This document shows, in pieces, positions 1-5,333 of a stretch of DNA of 10,297 nucleotides. How positions within the stretch are numbered: the first letter of the stretch is position 1; every line of letters starts with the position of its first letter. The stretch is from Rhodospirillales bacterium (GTDB lineage: Bacteria; Pseudomonadota; Alphaproteobacteria; Rhodospirillales; JABHCV01). The notes under the pieces were generated by a model. The model ran no database searches. It saw nothing but the letters and a program-made list of their open reading frames with translations, and was not told the origin of the DNA. The stretch is taken from the NCBI GenBank assembly GCA_016776705.1, contig JADHSW010000101.1:1-10297 (forward strand), in the 5' to 3' direction. A program made the position numbers and the translations under genes.

Positions 1-674
1 AACGTGGGCGGCATATGCTGGGTAATCACAGCAGGGACGTTAATGGTCGGCTGCAAATTCTTCAGAAGTTCAAAAAGAGCCTGCGGCCCCCCCGTCGAAC
101 TGCCAATGGCAAGCACTTTTGGCTTCAATAAGCCCGGTTTACGAAGAGATATCGGCGCGCCTTTAATCGCAACAGGCACCGCCTTGCGTACGGGACCTTT
201 TTCGCGCTGCGGGCCGGGGGTTTTGCCTACTTGATGGCGACGGGCCACACCAAGGGCTTTAACCTTATCATGCATTTCACGGCGAAAATCTCCGCCACTG
301 CTGATATCGCTGGTGGAAGTTGGTTTGGGGATATAATCAGTCGCGCCAGCTTCCAGCGCCCGAAGACTGATTTCAGCGTTTCGTGACGTCAGGGTCGATG
401 ACATGACGATTTTCACAGTCGGGTCGACTTCAAGAAGTTTTGGCAAGGCTGTCAGGCCATCCATCACCGGCATTTCAATGTCCAGAACGATAACATCGAC
501 ATCGTAACGCGATAGGTTGTTAACAGCCAATTGGCCGTTTCCGACAGAGGCAACGACTTGAATCGACGTATCCTCTTCCAGAATCCGGGTCGTCAAGCCG
601 CGGATGACCGCAGAGTCATCTACCACCATTACCCGGATTGGGTCCGTTGAACTTATTTCTGCCGTTCCTGACAC
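1..674 (-). CDS. cheB: CheB, chemotaxis protein-glutamate methylesterase/glutaminase (3' end off the window)
   Basis: CheB removes methyl groups from (and deamidates) glutamyl side chains of chemoreceptors when phosphorylated by CheA, which resets the receptors during adaptation. The reading frame runs from a GTG at 674 off the left edge, giving about 224 residues. The start is chosen because GGAG lies 6 nt upstream. A receiver domain fills the N-terminus: Asp pair in VVDDS, phospho-acceptor Asp65 in DIEMP, conserved Lys in YIPKP. A basic, Pro-rich linker follows, then the methylesterase domain with the catalytic serine in GSSTGG (Ser193) and the catalytic histidine in QHMP (His220). The third triad residue, an Asp, would lie beyond the edge. 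It follows cheY by 44 bp on the same strand, so co-transcription is likely. cheR is a probable next gene but is not visible. The identification is secure. Confidence 0.95.
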   Translation of the reverse strand, partial: MSGTAEISSTDPIRVMVVDDSAVIRGLTTRILEEDTSIQVVASVGNGQLAVNNLSRYDVDVIVLDIEMPVMDGLTALPKLLEVDPTVKIVMSSTLTSRNAEISLRALEAGATDYIPKPTSTSDISSGGDFRREMHDKVKALGVARRHQVGKTPGPQREKGPVRKAVPVAIKGAPISLRKPGLLKPKVLAIGSSTGGPQALFELLKNLQPTINVPAVITQHMPPT

Positions 675-718
675 TTTCTTCTCCGCAATGAGAACCAACT
701 AAGCAAACGAATAGCCGG

Positions 719-1084
719 TTACATCAATCCCACTTGAGAGAACTTGGCCTGGATAATTTCACTATCGAACGGCTTCATAATATATTCGTTAGCGCCGGCC
801 TCAATTGCCTCTTGAATATGTTCAATATCATTTTCAGTTGTACAGAAAACAACAATTGGGGCATCGCCACCTTCCAACACCCTTAATTCCCTAAGAAATT
901 CGATGCCGCTCATTACTGGCATATTCCAGTCGAGAAGCACCGCATCAGGCATTTTTGCTTTACATGCCTCAAGGGCCTCTTGGCCATCTGCGGCTTCTTC
1001 AGTTTCGAACTCCAGTTCCTGGAGGATTTTCCGGGCCACCATACGAATGACTTTGGAATCATCAACGATCAGACAAGACTTCAT
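719..1084 (-). CDS. cheY: CheY-like single-domain response regulator
   Basis: This 121-residue protein is a stand-alone receiver domain. Visible marks are the acidic pair Asp8-Asp9 (LIVDDSK), phospho-acceptor Asp52 (LLDWNMP), Thr82 in FCTT and Lys104 in the MKPF motif. It should take phosphate from CheA and either bind the flagellar motor switch FliM or act as a phosphate sink. Alphaproteobacteria commonly have several CheY paralogues and the sequence alone does not say which role applies. It sits between cheA and cheB, 44 bp before cheB and 298 bp after cheA. The ribosome-binding site is weak (only a TAGG stretch about 10 nt upstream of the ATG), so translation or expression may differ from its neighbours. 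The receiver assignment is certain; the CheY name rests on context. Confidence 0.93.
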   Translation of the reverse strand: MKSCLIVDDSKVIRMVARKILQELEFETEEAADGQEALEACKAKMPDAVLLDWNMPVMSGIEFLRELRVLEGGDAPIVVFCTTENDIEHIQEAIEAGANEYIMKPFDSEIIQAKFSQVGLM

Positions 1085-1164
1085 GCCAACCTACGCTTTT
1101 TCTTTTCATGGCGTACTTTCAAACACTCGCCCCCTGGAGGGATTGGAGAAAGCAACTACCTAAT

Positions 1165-1299
1165 TTAATCCAAAATTTTCAACTTGGGTAAGTTACTACC
1201 TATGCCAAACTTAACCAAGGCTTTTAGGCACTGATACAGTGCCTGGTTGATGTTTTTTTTCAATTCCGGAAATGACATAAAGAAACACTGGAACAGCAT
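1165..1299 (-). CDS. Possible 44-residue small protein (unconfirmed)
   Basis: An ATG at 1299 opens 44 codons ending in TAA at 1165. It is preceded by AAGGAGG, a near-perfect anti-16S complement, although only 2 nt separate that motif from the ATG. The earlier AAGG part leaves a more normal 5 nt. Codon 8 is a second possible ATG. The product would be basic and fairly hydrophobic, with segments such as SFPELKKNINQAL and LKALVKFGIG, and no signal peptide or domain that I recognise. The part of the motif nearest cheA would pair in the hairpin at 1305-1325, and the perfect hairpin at 1226-1244 lies inside the frame. The ORF may be a chance reading of structured non-coding RNA. I treat it as a candidate only. 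Confidence 0.22.
   Translation of the reverse strand: MLFQCFFMSFPELKKNINQALYQCLKALVKFGIGSNLPKLKILD
1226..1244. repeat. Perfect 8-bp inverted repeat (hairpin) between cheA and cheY
   Basis: AGGCACTG (1226-1233) and CAGTGCCT (1237-1244) are exact reverse complements around a 3-nt loop. Outer AACC (1213-1216) and GGTT (1245-1248) could extend the structure across an internal loop. On the plus strand a T8 run (1253-1260) follows, but 8 nt away and with no plus-strand gene upstream. On the minus strand no U-run follows. It is therefore better seen as an RNA processing or stability element, or a protein-binding dyad, than as a standard terminator. Confidence 0.5.
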
Positions 1300-1304
1300 T
1301 TCCT

Positions 1305-1325
1305 CCTTCCCCTTGCGAGGGAAGG
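1305..1325 (-). other. Hairpin over a Shine-Dalgarno-like sequence
   Basis: On the minus strand CCTTCCC (1325-1319) pairs with GGGAAGG (1311-1305) around a 7-nt loop. A further short block (bases 1326-1330 with 1300-1304) extends it past one mismatch. The 3' arm supplies the first half of AAGGAGG (1308-1302) just before the ATG at 1299. If the small ORF is real, this helix could limit ribosome access; otherwise it is a stable stem in the cheA 3' region. Confidence 0.4.
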
Positions 1326-1346
1326 AAGAAACGATTTTGTTCCGTT

Positions 1347-1369
1347 AAAAAAACCAGGAATCAGGCTTT
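1347..1369 (-). terminator. Weak terminator-like hairpin after cheA
   Basis: Thirteen bases after the cheA stop, the minus strand reads AAAGCC, an 8-nt loop, then GG and a run of seven T (plus-strand A 1347-1353). The stem has only two G-C pairs and one G-U pair, so any termination would be partial. It could lower cheY-cheB expression relative to cheA. Confidence 0.25.
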
Positions 1370-1382
1370 CGTTCGGGCGCTG

Positions 1383-4250
1383 TTACGCGGAAGCCGAAAG
1401 TGTTGAAACGGTATCCGCCAGCGTGGAAACAAGTGCTTCCCGATCAAACTTGGCCACATACTCGCTAAAGCCCACCTGGCGACCACGCTCAAAGTCCTGT
1501 TCGGTTGCATGCGAAGACAGTGCAACCAAGGGAACTCTTGCCCATGCGCCACCCGCACGCACAGCCTCGGCAAATTCGAAGCCATCCATTTCCGGCATTT
1601 CGATATCACTGATAATGACATCGAAAATCGCACCGGATTCCCTCATCTTCAGGGCATCGCCGGCATTATCCACTGTCGTCACTTCATATCCGGCAACGGA
1701 AAGAACGGGGCGCAAAAGGTTCCTGAAGAAGGGGCTATCATCGACCAGAAGGATTTTCTTGGAACCATGAACGGCTTCACCCGTTCCGAAAGCTCCATCC
1801 TTGTCGCCAAACCAGTCAGAAAATGCCTGGGTCAGGAAGTAACCGGCATCGATCACATCGGTCGCCTTGCCATCAATGATGGCGCTACCGATCAGCCCAT
1901 CTTCACTTGCCGACAGTTCAATTTTCAGCTTGTCTTCGACAATATCAACAATGTCATCAACAACCAGTCCCATGGAACGGTCACGATCAGTAAAGACAAG
2001 AATAGGCTGTCGCCCTTCTGTTTTCCACTCGTGTGCGCGATCAAAGGGAATCAGTGGCATCAGGTGACCGCGATATTGAACAACAAAGGTGCCATGGGAC
2101 TGTTCCGTCGATTCCATATCGACTTCTTCAAGCCGGGCTACGAGGGCCAACGGCACGGCCTTTAACTCATTACCGCCAGCGCGGAAGATCAACATGGTCG
2201 ATGTATCATCTGCACGGGAAATAGCCGCTGCATCGGCGTCGGCGTCGGTTTTGGCCTGCCCAAGATCACCGGTCGAATTGGCAATGCCGTTCGGGTCCAA
2301 AATCATAATCACTGAACCATCGCCAAGAATAGTGTTGCCTGAATAGAAAGGAATATCGCGCAGAACAGGCGCGACAGGCTTGACCACAATTTCTTCCGTA
2401 TCGAAAACCCGATCAACAATAATACCGAAGGTATAGGCGCCAACCTGGGCGACAACGATGAAGAGTTCATCATCATTGTTTTCCTTTTTTTCACCAAGTT
2501 TCAGCAGATCATGCAAGTGAACCAGCGGCAACAGGCGGTTTCGTAGCCTGAGCACAGGTGATTCGTTGATCATTTCGATCTTGTTCTCGGCTTCGGGAGA
2601 GGCGCGAACCAATTCAAGAACACTGATTTGCGGAATGGCGAATCTCTCCGAGCTACATTCCACGATCAGGGCGGAGACGATCGCCAGCGTCAGAGGAATT
2701 TTGATCATGAAGGTGGAGCCTTTACCTTCGATTGAATTCAGCTCAACGGTTCCACCGATTTTCTCGATGTTGGTACGAACAACATCCATGCCGACGCCAC
2801 GACCCGATACACTGGTCACCTTTTCAGCGGTTGAGAAACCGGCCTTGAAAATGTGCATGTGGATCTGCTGGTCGGTCATATCCTCGATCTCGGATTCCGT
2901 GGCCAGGTTATTGTCGATGATTTTCTGGATGATCCTGTCCGTATTCAGGCCGCGCCCATCATCGACAATCTGGATAATGATGTGCCCACCTTCGTGATAG
3001 GCGCTGAGCGTCACAGTGCCCAGTTCTGGCTTGCCAACAGCGACACGGTCAGCAGGCATTTCCAGACCGTGGTCAGCCGAGTTGCGAACCATGTGTGTCA
3101 GGGGATCTTTAATCAGATCAAGCACCTGACGGTCCAGTTCGGTTTCCGCACCAATCATCTTCAGTTCGATCTTCTTGCCTGATTCAACAGACAAATCGCG
3201 CACGATACGTGGCAATTTCGCCCAGGCGTTTCCAATCGGCTGCATGCGGGTTTTCATTACACCTTCTTGCAAATCCGACGTGATGTGGCTCAACCGCTGT
3301 AAGGGCACGGTAAATTCACTATCGTCGTGACCACGCACCATCTGATTGAGCTGATTGCGGGTAAGCACCAGTTCACTGACCATGGTCATCAGATCTTCCA
3401 GGACCTCGACATGAACGCGAATGGTTGATGCGGCAACAGCGGACTCTTTCGGAACCTTGTCTTCCTTCTTCGCTGCTTCCTTGCTACTCGCCCTGGCTGG
3501 AACCTGCGCTGCAGCAGCCGGCGGATTTGCTTCAGATTCCATAGCGCGCTCGGCAGCCATTTCAGCATCTATTGCAGCGCTTGAAGCCGCCTTGATGCCT
3601 TCGGCTTCCGCTGCCATTACTTCTTCAAGAAGTTCGGTTGCGACGGGCGCGCCAAATTCGTTGGCGGGTGGGGTCGTTCCTTTATTCGCGTTTTCGGCTG
3701 CCATTTGCTCATCGCTCGCTGCCGAAAAGCCCTCGGACGTAGCGGCTTCCACCTCGGCAAGGAGCTCGGCTGCAACGGGTGCGCCAAATTCATTGGCCGA
3801 AGGATTACCGGCAGACCCGGATTCAACGGGGGCTGCATCAACAGATGGAGACGGAGCGGCCTGCCCCGACGCCATGGCGTTCAATTCATCAATAATTTCC
3901 TGATCGCTACCTTCCGGTTCGACCTGATTTGCTTCCAATTCATCCAGAAGTTCGCGGATTCGATCCAGACATTTTAGAATAAGCGTTACCGCTTCGGGGG
4001 TAACCTCAAGAACACCGTCGCGGAATTTACCAAGGACATTCTCACCTGCATGAGCGACTGACTCCAGACGGGGCAAGCCCAGGAAACCGCATGTTCCCTT
4101 GATCGTATGAACAAGACGGAAAATATTACCCAGGATATCAGAATCAGTGGGGTCCTGCTCGAACTGAACCATTTGACCATCTAACTCAGTTAAGCTCTCA
4201 GTGGTTTCCGTAAGAAACTCACTCAGCAGGTCGTCCATTTCTAGTTCCAT
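1383..4250 (-). CDS. cheA: Hybrid chemotaxis histidine kinase CheA with two CheW-like domains and a receiver
   Basis: CheA is the chemotaxis kinase: receptor arrays control its autophosphorylation, and phosphate then goes to CheY and CheB. In this 955-residue protein the order is HPt (about 5-105; phospho-His48 in RLVHTIKGT), an Ala/Glu/Pro-rich linker (about 110-270), dimerisation helices (275-345), the GHKL ATPase (346-520; N-box around Asn390 in MVRNSADHG, G1 DDGRGLN 430-436, G2 SGRGVGMD 482-489), a CheW domain (522-655), a second CheW-like domain (683-815) and a receiver (831-950; Asp837-Asp838, Asp882 in DIEMP, Lys934). The usual Lys-Pro of receivers is Lys-Phe here, as in CheV-type receivers. 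Ordinary CheA is about 650-750 residues and ends after one CheW domain. No clear P2 CheY-binding domain is visible. The linker carries two copies of a motif beginning NEFGAPVA. The start at 4250 is supported by GAGGA about 7 nt upstream. Confidence 0.95.
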   Translation of the reverse strand: MELEMDDLLSEFLTETTESLTELDGQMVQFEQDPTDSDILGNIFRLVHTIKGTCGFLGLPRLESVAHAGENVLGKFRDGVLEVTPEAVTLILKCLDRIRELLDELEANQVEPEGSDQEIIDELNAMASGQAAPSPSVDAAPVESGSAGNPSANEFGAPVAAELLAEVEAATSEGFSAASDEQMAAENANKGTTPPANEFGAPVATELLEEVMAAEAEGIKAASSAAIDAEMAAERAMESEANPPAAAAQVPARASSKEAAKKEDKVPKESAVAASTIRVHVEVLEDLMTMVSELVLTRNQLNQMVRGHDDSEFTVPLQRLSHITSDLQEGVMKTRMQPIGNAWAKLPRIVRDLSVESGKKIELKMIGAETELDRQVLDLIKDPLTHMVRNSADHGLEMPADRVAVGKPELGTVTLSAYHEGGHIIIQIVDDGRGLNTDRIIQKIIDNNLATESEIEDMTDQQIHMHIFKAGFSTAEKVTSVSGRGVGMDVVRTNIEKIGGTVELNSIEGKGSTFMIKIPLTLAIVSALIVECSSERFAIPQISVLELVRASPEAENKIEMINESPVLRLRNRLLPLVHLHDLLKLGEKKENNDDELFIVVAQVGAYTFGIIVDRVFDTEEIVVKPVAPVLRDIPFYSGNTILGDGSVIMILDPNGIANSTGDLGQAKTDADADAAAISRADDTSTMLIFRAGGNELKAVPLALVARLEEVDMESTEQSHGTFVVQYRGHLMPLIPFDRAHEWKTEGRQPILVFTDRDRSMGLVVDDIVDIVEDKLKIELSASEDGLIGSAIIDGKATDVIDAGYFLTQAFSDWFGDKDGAFGTGEAVHGSKKILLVDDSPFFRNLLRPVLSVAGYEVTTVDNAGDALKMRESGAIFDVIISDIEMPEMDGFEFAEAVRAGGAWARVPLVALSSHATEQDFERGRQVGFSEYVAKFDREALVSTLADTVSTLSASA
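3582..3797 (-). repeat. Tandem coding repeat in the CheA linker
   Basis: CheA residues 152-179 and 196-223 are two copies, 44 residues apart, of a roughly 28-residue block. Each starts ANEFGAPVA, continues with ELL and EV, and ends in an EG...AAS element. The matching DNA (3714-3797 and 3582-3665) has kept clear identity, for instance GCGCCAAATTC in both, so the duplication is probably fairly recent or under constraint. It lies in the low-complexity stretch that replaces a recognisable P2 domain. Confidence 0.8.
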
Positions 4251-4485
4251 AATCCGTCCTCAAGTCCGCGCCATAATGTCAGGGGCAACCTCGGTGTTAC
4301 GCATAAATTGCGCTAACCGTCATGTCCACCCTAGCCTACATGGGGGTTAATCAAAAAAAAACGAGCCAATAGCAAAACCTGTATCACAAACCCAGTATTA
4401 GCAACAAAAAATCTGGGCCAAGGGCATCAAAAACGTTATAAACCCTTACGGCCAATACTAAATCCGTAACAGTCTAGCGATCATT
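4251..4485. other. chpT-cheA intergenic region, probable cheA promoter region
   Basis: This 235-bp AT-rich stretch separates chpT from cheA on the same strand. It contains a terminator-like structure (4406-4453) close to the chpT end, leaving about 155 bp before cheA for a separate promoter. I looked for a paired CtrA site (TTAA-N7-TTAA) and a clear sigma-70 or sigma-28 promoter and found neither. Only an isolated TTAACC half-site (minus strand, near 4345-4350) is present. Confidence 0.45.
4406..4453 (-). terminator. Probable rho-independent terminator after chpT
   Basis: Reading the minus strand, GGCC (4453-4450) and AAGGG (4447-4443) pair with CCCTT (4424-4420) and GGCC (4419-4416). There is a 2-nt bulge on the first arm and an 18-nt loop. 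Four bases after the stem comes a run of six T (4411-4406). The nine base pairs include seven G-C pairs. The long loop and the bulge make it less than ideal, but position and U-run fit termination of chpT before cheA. Confidence 0.45.
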
Positions 4486-5154
4486 TTACTGTTGCACAAG
4501 CGCGGCAAACCCGACTTCATTTTCATTCATTAAAACTTCCACCTCGGCTGACATTTCTTCAGCCAGACGCTGACAGAAAAAGCCATGCACATTGTGGGCA
4601 TTCAGGTCTGAAACGTCGCCATCCACGCTTCTGGACGACAATGCCGACACCAGGTCTTCTTTCAGACGAGCCCCCTCTCCCGATGCCTTAACGGCCACCC
4701 CGACTGCCGGATTTCCCTGTTCAGTTTTCATTTCGGCCAAGGTAACGCCAAGTATGCCGCCGCGAGGCAAGGCGTCGCAGGCGACAAGTACCATATTCAA
4801 CAATAGCTTAATCACCGGCCCCGTCACGACAGGGGCCAGAACGGTGTCTTCAGCAGACGGCCAATCCAGCTGGATTTTGCCCCCTTGCAGGTAAGCCCCA
4901 ACCATTTCCCGGGATTCAGTCAGGGGCGGATTTCTGCCACTTAATCCTCCCAGCCCAAAAGCCAGGCGAAAGAAGCTCAGGCGGGCGGATAGCTGCTCAA
5001 CGCTACTCGAAACCATCTTGAGGGCATCGCCCCCATCATCGGTTCCCATTTCTTCAAACAATTCCATACCATTATGGATTGCCCCTGCCGGGCCCACCAA
5101 ATCATGGCATAACCGGGATGAAAGAAGTTTCATCACTTTTATGTCGACATCCAT
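4486..5154 (-). CDS. chpT: ChpT-family histidine phosphotransferase
   Basis: ChpT is the alphaproteobacterial phosphotransferase that passes phosphate from the hybrid kinase CckA to the regulators CtrA and CpdR, which control cell cycle and, in many species, flagellar motility. This 222-residue protein has the family signature at its N-terminus: LSSRLCHDLVGPAGAI with His17 as the likely phosphorylated residue in the CHDLV motif, followed by a second helix (about 40-65) for a dimeric four-helix bundle. The remainder resembles the degenerate ATPase fold of the family, without the N-box and G-box motifs of an active kinase. The length fits the family. It lies upstream of cheA on the same strand and is divergent from fdh1B. 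The Shine-Dalgarno (GGAGAGGG) is about 11 nt before the ATG, slightly far. CckA and CtrA are not in the window, so the partners are inferred from the family. Confidence 0.85.
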   Translation of the reverse strand: MDVDIKVMKLLSSRLCHDLVGPAGAIHNGMELFEEMGTDDGGDALKMVSSSVEQLSARLSFFRLAFGLGGLSGRNPPLTESREMVGAYLQGGKIQLDWPSAEDTVLAPVVTGPVIKLLLNMVLVACDALPRGGILGVTLAEMKTEQGNPAVGVAVKASGEGARLKEDLVSALSSRSVDGDVSDLNAHNVHGFFCQRLAEEMSAEVEVLMNENEVGFAALVQQ

Positions 5155-5333
5155 CTTTTTTATTTCCCTCTCCGGAAAAATGGTGTTTTAACGTTCCATA
5201 TGGGCAAGGATATGTCGTTTCCCTTCATGCGAGGAAGCGTCTTTCCCTTAGCCTAAATGAAAAGATACTGATTGATAATGCGTGATTCGGTTCAGTGGGG
5301 ACTAAACCGACACCAGCAGGAAGCGATTGATAA
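5155..5333. promoter_or_regulatory. Divergent intergenic region chpT / fdh1B
   Basis: This 179-bp region must hold the promoters of the leftward chpT and the rightward fdh operon. An inverted pair CATAT / ATATG (5197-5201 and 5210-5214, 8-nt spacer) is flanked by AACG on the left and CGTT on the right. A stronger dyad lies at 5287-5310. GATACT (5264-5269) and GATAAT (5274-5279) resemble -10 boxes for the fdh side but neither has a good -35 partner. I cannot assign a promoter with confidence. Confidence 0.5.
5287..5310 (+). promoter_or_regulatory. 10-bp inverted repeat upstream of fdh1B
   Basis: TCGGTTCAGT (5287-5296), a GGGG loop (5297-5300) and ACTAAACCGA (5301-5310) form a dyad with nine of ten pairs matched; the only mismatch is C5293 with A5304. 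It ends 23 bp before the ATG and just before the AGGAA that probably serves as ribosome-binding site. It could be an operator for a formate- or metal-responsive regulator, or a leader RNA hairpin that affects translation. The sequence alone does not decide between these. Confidence 0.5.

Larger units (their letters stand above)
1085..1382. other. cheA-cheY intergenic region with several hairpins
   Basis: These 298 bases separate cheA from cheY, in a position where many alphaproteobacterial clusters have a complete cheW (about 150-170 codons). There is no room for cheW and I see no cheW fragment in any frame. The stretch is AT-rich. In cheA transcription order it holds a weak terminator-like hairpin (1347-1369), a stronger hairpin over a Shine-Dalgarno-like sequence (1305-1325), a possible 44-codon ORF (1165-1299) and a perfect 8-bp hairpin (1226-1244). 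An 8-bp direct repeat, ACTACCTA on the plus strand, occurs at 1155-1162 and 1195-1202, exactly 40 bp apart. I found no convincing sigma-70 promoter for cheY. Confidence 0.6.

Noticed and set aside
4..234. 76-codon plus-strand ORF at the left edge
   Set aside because: It is antisense to the clear CheB methylesterase domain, which carries the GSSTGG and QHMP motifs; no family resemblance on the plus strand.
1253..1260. T8 run as plus-strand terminator after the hairpin at 1226-1244
   Set aside because: The run lies 8 nt beyond the stem and no plus-strand gene precedes it.
1509..2165. 218-codon plus-strand ORF inside cheA
   Set aside because: It is antisense to the second CheW-like domain and the receiver start of CheA, and its sequence is typical of a shadow frame.
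3421..3903. 160-codon Ala/Ser-rich plus-strand ORF
   Set aside because: It is antisense to the Ala/Glu-rich CheA linker; the low-complexity composition explains the open frame.
4340..4352. Possible CtrA-binding site upstream of cheA
   Set aside because: Only a single TTAACC half-site is present; the second TTAA at the required spacing is missing.
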